From contig JAJNNQ010000008.1 of assembly GCA_027886175.1 (NCBI GenBank), positions 430,501-494,500 on the forward strand: DNA of 64,000 nucleotides, written 5' to 3'. The notes beneath the pieces are model-generated. The model saw nothing but the letters and a program-made list of their open reading frames with translations. It was not told the DNA's origin and made no database searches. The translations under genes and the position numbers were made by a program. Origin of the DNA: Phylloscopus collybita (Eukaryota > Chordata > Aves > Passeriformes > Phylloscopidae). The number at the start of each line of letters is the position of its first letter. Position 1 is the first letter of the stretch. This document shows positions 36,401-47,700 of the stretch, in pieces.

Positions 36401-37899
36401 TGATTCGAGAGCTTGTATTAAACACTGAATTCAAGATTTACTAGAATGCTCCAAAATTTCATCATTCCTAATATTTCCAGCCAAAGAAATTAGTATCTAC
36501 AGATATGCCCAAATTCAATACTACTACGACACACCCCCAAAATATACAGAACCCAAGGATAAACACAATCACCCAGTTACAGAAAGAATCTCCTGAGATA
36601 CATGAAATCACACAAATTTGAATGTCCACAGAGTAACACAAGTGCCAGCCTAACACACACAAGCACAGTTTCCCAGCTGGAAAAGCTCTGCAGAAGATGC
36701 TGATGTCATGGCTTCAAACCATCCCTTAAATCCATCTTTATTTCTCCCTTCCATGCCCACAATAAGCTGCAGTTTCTTACATTTGGATGCTCATTGGGTC
36801 AATAACAGGAGAAAAATAAGAAAGGGCAAGATGACATTTTGACAAACATCTGGCAGCTAAAGGTACTAAGCTGCAATGCAGAAGCTAAAATTGAAAAGAT
36901 TAAAGCGGATAAAATAAATGAGAACAACATAAAAAAATAAGAGCCAACTTTTTTCTATGACACACACTTTGGAGCCACAGAGGACAAAAAAAAAAATACT
37001 AAAATTATCTACCTAATAGACCCAGAAAACCCCCACTTCATTCTGCTGGCTTTATAAACGTGCATCGTCCTGACTCATGAATCAGAAGAGCACAAAACTT
37101 TCCTGCTTAGTGCTAAAGATGTTTAGAAAGTTGTTTTACATTTCATTTTTGCTTCATCAACTTCCCACCCCTCAGGGGATTCAGCCTGAATTGCATGAGT
37201 ATGGAAAATGAGTTAGCCACACTGCAAAGTCAAGGTTGCATATAACTACATGCTCTTCCAGCCATTTTTGACTGGTGTCTGGATTATCTCACTCAAGAGA
37301 AGGATATTCAGGTAACAGAGCACCAACATCTCTAAGATTAACCTCCTGCAAAACTGTCAGTATGTCTAAACAGACCTACTCTCCCATAGATCAAAATCTC
37401 AGGTTTGGTCAATTTTTATGTCTGGACCATATCAAGTAAAATGTTGGTTTACATTTTTTTTTCCCCAGGCATTTGGAAAAGAAAAAACCAGATCTTTACA
37501 GGAATTGATCAAAAGGGAATGTCAATTTCTAAACCATCCCAAGCAGTCAAAACACATGATCTTTGCTCACTGCCAAAAATATAACATCCAGATTTGTGTC
37601 CATTTGGAACCCATCATAATGCAATCATTAATCAGTCTGATTTAGAATAATGTTTGCAACAACTGATTACTGCTGCACATAACCATTTATCCTTTAAATT
37701 TGAAAACATTTCCCCTGCCTCTGAAACAATACAACTAATTCTCCCAGTGTGCCAGGGCTGGGCAGAAATGCCAGTGACTCATGTCAAAAGGATGGAGCCT
37801 TGCTTAAAATAAATAGCACGTACTTTCAGTAAACCCAAAGGCTAAAAGCCACTGTTCTTCTCGAGACACTCATGGTGGATATCTGTACCCAGTGACACT
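33421..37899. other. Unique noncoding DNA with a GC-richer patch and one strong acceptor-like site
   Basis: A GC-richer patch at about 33560-33930 has frames on both strands without recognisable products. An exact octamer lies at 34217-34224. At 37454-37468 a long T tract followed by CCCCAG makes a good-looking splice acceptor, opening into about 58 codons before a stop at about 37643. No donor or known protein fits. Otherwise this is AT-rich unique DNA. Confidence 0.45.
34537..34562 (+). repeat. 26-base uninterrupted polypurine (GA-rich) tract
   Basis: All bases are A or G, mostly GAAA and GAGA words, within a longer purine-rich stretch from about 34516. It is low-complexity sequence with triplex potential in principle. 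No gene is attached. Confidence 0.7.
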
Positions 37900-38120
37900 G
37901 TGACCTGTGACTTTAAACATCACTGCTCCCAGGTCACGAGCTGGCAGGATGCAGTTTTATTGCTCTGATTATCAGATCAGGTTTCTGTCTGTCGAAGTTG
38001 GATGCAAGACAAACAATTTCACGCCGCACAATAGCAGGGACTCTGGAAATTGCTGTCACACGTATTACAGAGTTAGAATTGCTCTTGCTGAGTGTCACTT
38101 GAAATAGGAAATGATCAGAC
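37900..38120. promoter_or_regulatory. Candidate conserved noncoding segment
   Basis: The stretch has retained CpGs (GTCACGAG, GTCGAAG, CACGCCGC, ACACGTA), a doubled TGATTATCAGATCAGG word and TTTATTGCTC-type words. It lacks exon structure: the plus and minus frames here are short and unrecognised. The inference rests on composition and words only. Confidence 0.17.
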
Positions 38121-40259
38121 TTTATAATAGCTTGGTTCCAGACAGATTTTTGTTTATCGTTCACAATGTATACAAATGAAATGTTGTTGTTCAAGTTCAG
38201 ACATCACTGGGGTGTTTCAATCCGGAGATGGCCTGTTTAACATGGGAACAGGTGTCCCTGGTGAGTCCAAAGAGAACACTGGAACGGGGAGGAGAAGGAG
38301 AAGCAAGCAGCTTGATGGGGAGCATGAGCAGCATTATTTCACTGGTGAAGGTCCCTTCTCCAAATAAAAGTAGATTCCAGCCCCAGGGAGCTTGCAGCAT
38401 AGCTGTGTCTTTTGGGGAAGGGTTTTAGTTTGGTGGGGAGAAAGTTTTTTGGGTTGTTAGAGGGGAAAAAGTGTAGAGTATCATGTAGGGTTTCCTTTCA
38501 GAGAAATTCTCAGAGAGCCTTTTAATGTGTAAATGGTGGATCCCAATTCCAAAATACCTGTATCTCTAAAACAGCAACAAAATCAGTGGAGATCCTTCTC
38601 TTTTGGTGTCTGCAAAAGACCCCAGGAGCAAACTCCCAATACAGCTGCCTGTGAGCAATATTGCCTTGGAAAACCCTCTGAGGAGGTGTTCCCATTGCTC
38701 AGCATCACATTTAGCATGATGGGGTCTCAGGGAAATATTAAGACACAATCAGAGTGTAATTAAATTATTATTTTAAATGCTCAAGGATTCATTCCTCTTT
38801 CTCAGGAAAAGAACACCTTCTATGAAAACAAACCCCAGCACAAAAAGGGAAGGGAAAAACAGTGAAAAGCACAGAGCTAATGAGAAAACAGATGAAAATG
38901 GAGACAGGAAAAATTTTCTCTCTCAGTTTAGAGACATTTTTGGAAACTGGTATTCTTCTGTGCTAGGAAAAGCAACAATAAAGCCTTCCCTTAGACTCTG
39001 CATTAACACTAATTTACTGGTAAGGAAATTTAATCATTTTCTGTAAGGAAAAGGTAAACTGCTAATCAACAGAGCAATGTGTGTAAGCGTTGTCTTGATG
39101 AAAAATCACACATCAGTAGCTGCACTGCAGAAGTGATGAAAGAAATCAAAGTGATACAGCCAAACAAAAATACAAGAGGCTCCTGATATTTAGTACAGAA
39201 TATACACATTTTGAATTTCAATAATTAATTATCAGTAGTAAAAGATGAGAATCAGCTATATAACAGTCTGATTACATCCTTAATGAAATTAGAAGATATT
39301 AAAAATGTTACTGGAATACCTTGGAAGCAATACCAGGAATAAGAAATAGCAATAAGCACTTTAGTATTACTCTGGCTAATTAAAGGCCAAAAAAATTAAT
39401 ACCTGTAGTTAGTTAAGAAAGAGTCTTTATTATTTTAACACCAAGCAGAATTACGGTTTGGACTTCTCTTTATACAGATCCTTATAAAAACTTCAATTCT
39501 GCCCCCAAACTCTTCCCAAGCAAAGAAAGTGTGGATGCAAAGGGGGCAAGGGCAGGATAATGACAGGATCCCAGCCAAGAGCTGTTCCCTTTCAACATCC
39601 TCTGCAAGTATCTAAAAGCTCAGAAGGCTTAAGTGGATTTGTATTAGGAAAACAAAAAAATTAAACAAAAAGCTTTTGTCATTTAAAGAAGCTCCAAATA
39701 AAACCAGGATGAGGCTGTATTGCATCTGCACCTTCCCCATGGATCCACACTGATCATTAACTCCACCAAACATTCCAACACCTGTGGCAGCAGACTTTGT
39801 CTGCACTATTTTCAGAGCTGGTGCAGTCAAACGAGCATTTCAAATCATTCTTTCATATCACATTTCCTTGCTCAATGACACAGGTAAAAAGAAACCATCT
39901 GTCTGTGTGGTTTTTGTATAAACTCATTTGCATGGTATTAATAAAATTAATATTATTTAGACATTTATACCAAAGTATTTCTCATTCTTCCAGCCCAAAA
40001 TACTCCAATTTGTAGACTGGAAGGCAATTTCCAACTTAAGCGGACTTGAGGTCACTTCAGAAGCCAACTAAATTGGGGAGAGGGAGAAAAAACAAACCAA
40101 ACAAACACCATCTAATATGAACTGACAGGCTCATAACAAGATTGTATCAAAAGCCAGTTACATTTTTGTCTGAATACGAGAATCATTCAAGGCAACACGA
40201 TAACACTAATGAAAAAAGATATTTTACAAAAACCTGCTTCATTCTAATCATGTTTCTAA
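38121..40259. other. Unique noncoding DNA
   Basis: No supportable gene or named repeat. The stretch at 38200-38520 is somewhat G-rich on the plus strand and might be an old retroelement piece, but I cannot place it. An exact octamer ATTTGCAT lies at 39926-39933. Confidence 0.45.
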
Positions 40260-40470
40260 TTTTGGTAACACCACGCATTAGGAGGCAATTAAAGCAGCTC
40301 TAATGTTGTGGGGATTTTTGTTTTGTCTTTGCAATGACACAATTTGCTTCAGAAGCAAATCCAATAAGCCATCTGAAATTATCTCTGAAATTGTGTTCGT
40401 GACAGTTACTTAAAGCTACAGAAACATAATAGCTTCACTGACATAATTTCTTTTCTGAAGTGTGAAGGGA
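40260..40470. promoter_or_regulatory. Candidate regulatory segment with a 19-base palindrome
   Basis: At its centre ATTTGCTTC (40342-40350), a single A and GAAGCAAAT (40352-40360) form a perfect odd palindrome followed by CCAATAAG. Upstream is GGCAATTAAAGC. Downstream CTGAAATT occurs twice 13 bases apart. The arrangement could be a dimer-binding site within an enhancer. Function is inferred. Confidence 0.22.
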
Positions 40471-40990
40471 ACCTTGATTTTCTGCAGGGCCACAGGGAGG
40501 CTGATGTTATCCTCTGATTAATTCAGAATGCAGGACTCTCATCTGGGCTTGTTGGATGTGCTGCTTCCAGTACCAGAAAGCAACTCCCCACAAACCTTTA
40601 GTATCCCTTTTCTTATTACTACTATGCTACAATTATGGGGCCAACCCATATTTAGCTATAATTATATTCTTCATTTTAATTTAGCTACAAATGTGAAGCC
40701 AACACACTTGTCTGGGCCATAGATACCTACACCACACAGCAAATATTTTCTTGCCATTAAACCTCTCAGGGGTTTGCATCCAGAGAAGCCACAGAAGTAT
40801 CAGCCTCTGTCTGCTTGGATCTGGAGGCACAGCAGAGCAAGGACAAGTTCCCAGCTCTGCAGGAACCAGAACATTTCATGTGGAATGGTGACAAATGGTG
40901 TGCATGAAGCAGTGCCAGTGTAATTAGTCAGTGGTGTCTTGCCAGAGAGGTGATAATTTGGCAAACAATTGTGTTTAGAAATGTTCTGTT
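40471..40990. other. Unique noncoding DNA
   Basis: No gene or repeat is recognised. Open frames are short. Confidence 0.5.
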
Positions 40991-41052
40991 GTTTTTGTTG
41001 GGGTTTTTTGTTTATTTGTTTGTTTGGGGGGGGGGGTTTGCTCTTTTTTTTA
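40991..41052 (+). repeat. GTTT-rich low-complexity tract with 11 consecutive G
   Basis: GT-rich words and GTTT units run up to an uninterrupted 11-G tract (41026-41036), followed by TTTGCTC and a T run. A 113-codon frame crosses it (40950-41291), but its start is encoded by the low-complexity DNA, so I do not accept it as a gene. Confidence 0.8.
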
Positions 41053-42585
41053 ATGGCTGCTCTACTGAGAGAATTGATCAGGTCAGAGAAATGGCCAAAA
41101 AAAGTTCCAGCTTAAGAAATAAACTCATGGTGCTTTTTAGACCATGTTTAAATGGCTGTAAAGTGAAGAACCTACTAAAGAAGAAAGATCAGTTTGCTGG
41201 TGGTAGAGGAGCCTGCTGTAAGCTGAAGCAGCAGCTGTGTTATGGTGATAAACAGAGAACATCTCTGTGGCTGCTTAATCTGACAAATTAACAGAGAAGA
41301 TCTGTAGTGGCCATAGGAGTGTGAGTCAGCCTGGCTGCTTTATCAGCAGCTCTAGGTCTCCTCTCCTATCAGCTAATTCCAGTGTAGAGCTCAGTGAACT
41401 GATTGACCAGGATCCAGCCCCTGCCTGCCCTACCATCGTCACAGGAGCCTGGAAGAGATTAACTGGCTGGATGAAATGAGCATGGGCAGGTTCTGCATCC
41501 ATCAGACACAGCAAAGCTCCTGAAAGGGCTCCCAAATCAGGGCCCAGCACCACTGCAGGAGAGGCAGGACTGAGAGCTGCACAGTCCCAGCCCCAAACTG
41601 CTGAGCTGCAGTCAGGCTCAGTGCAAAGCATCATTTAGAGTCTATTAAAGAACCTTTTATAATCACATTTACCACCAATATACTTCTTTAGCCTTCATAG
41701 ATAGTCCAAATACTTAAAAATTTCATGCATTAAGGAATCATATTTTAGGCAAAACAAGGTTAAAACTGGTGCCAAAAAGAATGAGAAGGAACAATTTCCC
41801 TTTTATGAAGAGTAGATAACATTTAGAGGCAATCAATCTAATGCTCCTGAGCTACTCCTGCTTGAGGAACTGTGGCTGGGACAGAGATTGTCCTTGTGTA
41901 CATCAGGCTGACGGGTTCAAATCAGCCTCATGATAAATAAACTAATCTCTTCTGAGATTTTTTTTTTTTTCATTTATGTTCATTCCACTTTTTTTCCACT
42001 GCCTGGAATTAGATGTATTTTAAATTCATCTTTCTGACTTTCTCATGAGGACATTTTCCAAAAAGCTATTTGTTGTCCTGTCTTTTTTTTCCCTACACTA
42101 AAGATGCTAGATCTGTCCAAATTACTTTAGAATGTCTGAAAAATAAATAATGGAGTCCTTGGGCAACTGAGATTTGAATGTTTGTAAAAGAAGGTTGTGC
42201 AAGCAGCTGGGCTGCTAAAAAACCAGCGAAATTTGAGAGAGGGAAGAGTTGATAGACAACATTTAGATATTTACATACCATAAGTCAAGATATCCCATCT
42301 TCCCATCCCTTGGTCTCCCATATTTATTTGAACTTAGATCTATTACTCACGTCAATCAGGACTATTTGGATTATAAATTTCTTGAAGTTGAAGCTGTGTT
42401 AGACTGTGTCCAGGCACAGAAGAATCAAAACTGACATCTGAGGTAGAGCTGAAGGAGAAGCTCTTCAACACAAAACAATTATAACAACTTTAAAAAGAAA
42501 AAGATCTTGAGTGTGCTTGAATTCCTTTTCCCGAATGTTGGGATGACCTTTATATAAATGTGTCCAGTAAATCAAGTATTGTATC
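41053..42585. other. Unique noncoding DNA with a GC-richer patch
   Basis: The patch at 41390-41610 holds a 102-codon minus frame (41326-41634) without recognisable features. Around 41905-41928 a 7-bp inverted repeat encloses GGTTCAAA, which mimics a tRNA T loop but has no tRNA around it. T runs occur at 41961-41971 and 42083-42090. Confidence 0.45.
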
Positions 42586-42591
42586 CTCGAG
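42586..42591. repeat. Left target-site duplication of the solo LTR
   Basis: CTCGAG directly precedes the TG end of the LTR. It pairs with CTTGAG at 42893-42898 on the other side. The single C-to-T difference falls in the CpG, as expected for deamination after insertion. Confidence 0.6.
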
Positions 42592-42892
42592 TGCCGCAAC
42601 ACGGCACAAAAGAAACGACACTCACACACTGAGATGTTTAAGGTAAAAAAGGGGCAGTTTATTTACAGATCCCAACATTTATAGAATTCTAACACTGACC
42701 ATGGATTAGAGGAGGAAAATTGTCCTTTCCAATCACACTGGTCAACCCAACAGCCCATCAATTCTTTCCTCCTCTAGAAAGGAATGCAAAACAATCATTA
42801 TTGACATGAAAAGTGCGTGAGAAACTCCATTACAAAAATGCAAACATGGAAGGCTGAAAGAGAACTTTAGAAAACCAAAGAACAGGGCGACA
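42592..42892 (-). mobile_element. Solo LTR of an endogenous retrovirus (passerine type)
   Basis: A 301-bp element with the TG...CA ends of retroviral LTRs lies in minus orientation. On that strand it has a TATA box (TATAAA at 42678-42683), a polyadenylation signal (AATAAA at 42658-42663) only about 15 bases downstream, and then a T-rich and GTGTG-containing stretch. A hairpin TGCCG/CGGCA lies at its 3' end (42592-42606). Flanking CTCGAG and CTTGAG look like a 6-bp target duplication with one CpG-decay change. Six-base duplications favour a class II (beta-like, ERVK) origin, but class is inferred. No gag, pol or env sequence lies beside it, so it is probably a recombined solo LTR. It might still act as a promoter, though no evidence shows this. 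Confidence 0.82.
42658..42683 (-). promoter_or_regulatory. LTR TATA box and polyadenylation signal
   Basis: On the minus strand TATAAA (complement of 42678-42683) is followed closely by AATAAA (complement of 42658-42663). Their closeness implies a very short R region. Both words are intact. Activity is unknown. Confidence 0.6.
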
Positions 42893-42898
42893 CTTGAG
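42893..42898. repeat. Right target-site duplication of the solo LTR
   Basis: CTTGAG follows the CA end of the LTR and matches CTCGAG on the left, except for a C/T change at the CpG. Confidence 0.6.
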
Positions 42899-43009
42899 GG
42901 ACATTCTGCCTCTGTCCTAGATCCTGGAGATAACATTTAGCACTCTGGAGCAGCTCAGGAGGATGTGCACTGCTGGCTCCCAACAGCAGAGTGTTCTGTC
43001 CTCATTAGC
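42899..43009. other. Unique noncoding DNA beside the LTR
   Basis: No retroviral internal sequence is seen here. No gene is seen. Confidence 0.45.
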
Positions 43010-43110
43010 ATGTGATCCTCTCCACTTAGTCAGAGGGGACCCTGTTAGTGCACATAGCAATGATCATTCCAGCTAATTAATTTCAGCTATGATGCTCAAG
43101 CTGATAATTT
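43010..43110. promoter_or_regulatory. Candidate regulatory segment with homeodomain and GATC palindrome words
   Basis: A short stretch contains CATTAGCATGTG, the 10-bp palindrome AATGATCATT and AGCTAATTAATTTCAGCT. These are homeodomain-type words in a non-repetitive context. The call is inference only. Confidence 0.15.
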
Positions 43111-44499
43111 CTAAACTTGTGCATCTGTGACTTGGGTTGTGCTACCCCCAGGAGAGATTTATTTATTCTGAGAAGGCTTGTACCAAAGAGAAAATTCCAT
43201 TAGTTTTTTTTCCTCCCCTTCCAGTAGCACTGATAATAGTCTTAGGGCATTTAAGGCATTATCGTGTCACCCCTCCCTACACCCACAGTTGAATTATTCT
43301 CTCCTGGTTGGTCCCCTGCAATACAGCTACTCCCCTCTCCTTCCCACTCCTATCAGCAGCCTGCAGCCATCCTGCACCCACAAGTATTTGGTTTTCAGCT
43401 CAAGATCATCCTGCTTACACAGGAGAATTTTAGAATTCATTCATTATTTTTATTATATTTCTACATGAAATATTTCAATCATGAAATTAACTTTTGATGG
43501 AAGATAAAGAAATGGTTCTTATTCACTCAGTTTTATGTGTTACTGTTCAATGTATTTTTCCATTGTTCCTACGAGGGAACCAGGGGCAGAAATGAGTCAT
43601 TTGTAACATTAAAGTTTAATATAAATTTCATATCTACATAACTGAATATTGATGAATTGTGGCCAGCTCATTACCAAGAAGCAGCACACTTTCCAATACT
43701 ACAAAGCTCAATTCAATCATTTTTTGTTGGAAAGCAAAGTGAGGAATTGCTTCCACACCAAATGCTTTCTAACAGTGTCCTTGAGTTCTTAGTTGCACAT
43801 CTTGCTACAGGCTCTGGCCTCACAAGGCTCCCTCTGGCCACAACCTTCCGCCTTGGAGAATCTCCAGCTTTTCCAGGACTTCTCTGCATGCTCCTCTCAC
43901 CTCCCAAAGGCCCCTTCCCATCCTTCTTATATTTCATTGTGAACTTGGAACATTCAGGGATGCCTTTACTTTTTACTTCCATAGAAAAAAAGGTTATACT
44001 ATGTTGACTTAGAAAATCCATTTTTTTTAAATATTGTGGTTCTTGTTAAAGCCCCGTTCCAGACCCTTGTCCAGCTTCTCCTCATCTCAAGATCTGATAT
44101 TTGGAGGTAGCAAATCAAGGCACACAAGATGCTCCCATTTAGAGTGTGGCCTTTCCTAGACTAAGAACTAAATAAAATGACACGCAAAACTGTTCAGAAT
44201 CAGTGAATTCAGTAGAAAACTCACTTTTTTTAGTACATATCTCACCTTATCCATTTTATTAAAATACTGCTGGAGTAATGCATGTGAAAATAACACATAA
44301 GAAGGAAAAGGAAAGTTCTGGTCTATAAGTGTATCTTGGACTTTTGCGTTCAAAAACACACAAGTAACCAACAGCTTACAATTTTAAAAGACCCTCACTA
44401 CCAATGTCACTTCCTGACAATGAGAAAAAAATTCCACATCTTCAAATGTATCACAGCTTCATCCAGAAATCATCCTGTGATAGAAAATAGGCAATTTTT
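43111..44499. other. Unique noncoding DNA
   Basis: A GC-richer patch at 43800-43930 carries frames of 116 codons (+, 43657-44007) and 102 codons (-, 43713-44021) across the same bases. Neither is recognisable. No named repeat is seen. Confidence 0.45.
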
Positions 44500-44700
44500 A
44501 CACTGCTGAGGAGCATTTATAGGCTTTATCTGTGATTGCATTTGTAATTTGGGTAATTGTGCATGCACAACTGGCCAGCTGCATGCAGAATCACCCAGTT
44601 TGCACAAGTTGCCATAATTGCCACTTGAATTATGACATTTTACAGTTGTGTGCATGCAAATATGAGCAGAACAAGACTCATTTGATAAACAAAGCACTTT
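44500..44700. promoter_or_regulatory. Cluster of GCATGC palindromes and a POU octamer
   Basis: The 14-bp perfect palindrome TTGTGCATGCACAA (44557-44570) is followed by CTGGCCAG (44571-44578) and CTGCATGCAG (44579-44588), so three palindromes abut. A third GCATGC (44652-44657) overlaps an exact octamer ATGCAAAT at 44654-44661. As DNA this could be a POU or other dimer-binding enhancer. As RNA the repeated GCAUG is the core recognised by RBFOX splicing proteins, which matters if the window is intronic. Which strand is transcribed, if either, is unknown; the palindromes read the same on both. Confidence 0.3.
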
Positions 44701-47700
44701 GAGCTGGTTTTCAGTCCTTCCTAATCAGTCAGAATACTTGAGGCCGTTTCTGCTGACACTTGAAACAGTAGCTGTATCCTGAATTTAGTACTGAAGAAGC
44801 TTCTCTGACCTTATGTAAGCAAGGAAAACAGAGAATGCAACGTGGCTGGAGCTGCAAGGCAAATCAGTTGGCACAAAAAGCAGCAGCAAGTCCCTACCAT
44901 GTATCACTTGGTGACACCCTGGATGCCAAATCTTCATTGATATCAAAATAAGTGTGTTTGTTGCTTTGAAGTCCTATGGAATTTCACCCACTGTCTCCAA
45001 GTACAACAAATACTAAAAGTCAAATAGCAGAGCAGCACCCAGAAATTCCACTGAAGGGAAGTTGTTCTGCCTTGTCCTGCTTTGAGGGATCTCACTTATG
45101 CTGAGACCAAACCAGCAGAGCTGGATCCCCCACTTCAGCGAAGTTTGTAACTCCAGAGAAAGAGATGAAGATTCAGGATCAGCACCTGGAGTCTGCCAGT
45201 GCTGTGCAGACTGAATGAGTTACAGCACCCCTAAGATCACCTTTTAAAAGGCCAGGAAAATTAGCTCTATGATGTACTGTACCTGGAATAGGAAATATTG
45301 GAATTCAAAAAGGTTACCTGCACAGTTTAACAGAAGTGGCCAGACTGGATTTAATTAAAAAAAAAAATAAAAATCTGCTCCACAAACCTGGCCAATTTTT
45401 CCTTCTTCACAGCTCATCTTGCATTCATCTGTGCCATATGATGAGGCTGAGGAGGTCTATTTCCTCAAATATAAAAGTATGACTGGACAGAGGCACCCTG
45501 GAGATTACATCATCCTCTCTTCAATAAAGTCACAGTTTCTTTTTCATTAAATAAACCTTCCTGCTTAGAGAAAAGTGAGCCTTCTTGTTTACACTGAGAG
45601 GCAAATACAGAGAAAAGCTATCAGCATAAAAAGATGCTCAGCCTTGGGAGTAGAGAGTGAAGATTTAGAAAAATGCATTTTCACTACAGGTCGGGCAAGA
45701 AAGGAGAGTCACATTCTAAACTTAATTCCAACCTGTGCTTTTGTCTCTGGAATGTGTTGTTTAATAATGTCTGAAATGGTGAACATATATTCACATCTTT
45801 TTTTTTTTCCACACAGGCTAAATCCCTGCAGAATCTGGAAGTCTTCCTGATTTATGAATTTATTCTCACTGAAGCTGGGAGGAAAGTTTGACACTTTGTT
45901 TAGAAGAGAGTGAAGAAAGGAAAGCAGGGACACAGATCTCAATGGCCTGCTGGGACTGACAGAGGGAGTCTGGAGCAGCTGTGACACATTTCACTGCTGC
46001 CACAAGTAACAGCCCAATAAAGTCAGGTTGACAACTCAATATCCTCAATAGGGACCATTCCCTAAAAAAGCTCTTCAGTCTGTGACAGGGGACACCAGGA
46101 CTGCCTCTAGTCTCACCTCTCACTTGTTCACAGCTCTCCTAAATCATTCCCATTACATTAAAGCCACTTACCACGGCAATTACAACAGCAAAGCCTCCCT
46201 CCCTGCTGCATGCAGCAGAACACAGAGGTGGATAATGGATGCTCATTGTTTGAGCCTGGGAGGTCAGGTGTGTGAAAGCTGTAATTGCTGTTCCACATCT
46301 ACTAATATCAGTTGTCAACACATTAAGGAAAGGAGGATGAAACTTTGGGTTCCTCACTCTCCATGAACATAAACAGCACAATACAGTTCTTTTCTACACT
46401 GTGCAAGAAATTAATACACAGGGAGAGTTAAACGTGTATAAAGGTATCACACAGGACATGAATTCTAAAATAATAATTTTTGAGCTACATAGCCTGGTTC
46501 TCAAGTGAGACATAATTCTGTCTTTATTCTTTATGTACTACACACAGGTAGCTGAAGAACAAAGTTTCAGGCTCAGGCAGTCATCTGCCAAAAAATACGA
46601 GATATTCACCCAGTACTCAATTCTAATCAAAATTTGTTTCTTCTTCAAAACTTCCCACAGGAAAAATAATTAAACAAAGATTCCACACCCTTACAACCAT
46701 CTCATCCAAACGTGGTTTCTTCCTCTCTCTTGATTTTCTCAGATTTTATTTAGCTTTTTTCCGAATACAAGTTTTTTCCCACTGAGTCATGGCAGATGGA
46801 AATATTTCATTGGTGTTACTAACAACCATCTCAACAAATAATCCTTGCAGTTTGGTAAAGCTAAGGGCCAGTAAGGACACAAGAAGTTTCAGCCCATAAC
46901 AGGGCTGGGTGGGTCTCTGAAGGTTGTAGCTGCACTGTCCACTTTTTTATTAAAGTGAGCTGCAGATCAGGAAACTTGTTAAATTCCTTCTGGCAAAGGT
47001 AAAACCCTCTTCTATCACCTTCAAGAACAAAGTCTGCATTTACAGAAGTCAGGGCCCTGGAGTTTCATTTTTGAGCCACACACTTGGGGGGGCAGTAGAT
47101 TTCAATTTCTCTCTTTTCATGGATTGGAGATTAAAGAAATATGTCACACCCCATTGAAATATTACAGCCTGCATTCTGTCTGCCAAAGCATTGCTGACAC
47201 TTTAAAGGTCAAATTCTTTCTTCTTATATTCTTCTCCAGACCAAAGTTCTGCAGTGCTTCACACTGGCTTTACAAACACTCTTTGTTAATAAGAGTGGAA
47301 GAGCAGGAATCACTTAATTTTTACACACCCCTCCACCCTCCACATGCTAGCAGTTTTCAGAACAATTTCCCCCTCTTTCTTCCAAGTGTTTGAATGGACT
47401 CAAACTGGCTGCATCAAAAGTGTGTTTCTTAAGCAGCATTAAAAATACCCTATTAAAAATACCTCAAACAGTGTAACAAAATAGAAAACAGTTGGCAGAA
47501 AAACAGCAGAACCCAAAGTCAGTGAAGTTAAGGGCAAAATGTTGATGGGAGCCAACTGAGAGATTGCCTTGAAACTGTTTCTTTTTTAAATATACAAATC
47601 TTGGTTCAAAATTTTTGGCTACATTCTAGATATCCTTGCAGACAAAGAGGAAAGGGAGCAAGGTCTCTTTGCTTGCTGAAAACCCCCTTGCCATATTCCA

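Noticed and set aside
37418..37645. Frame after a strong T-tract/CCCCAG acceptor, as a possible exon
   Set aside because: No donor site ends it properly, the frame runs into a stop, and the translation matches no family I know. A single acceptor-like site is common in T-rich DNA.
40950..41291. 113-codon frame starting in Leu/Phe/Gly-rich sequence, like a signal peptide
   Set aside because: The apparent signal peptide is encoded by the GTTT and 11-G low-complexity tract.
41901..41930. GGTTCAAATC, like a tRNA T loop
   Set aside because: No acceptor stem, D arm or anticodon arm surrounds it. The symmetry comes from an unrelated 7-bp inverted repeat AGGCTGA/TCAGCCT.
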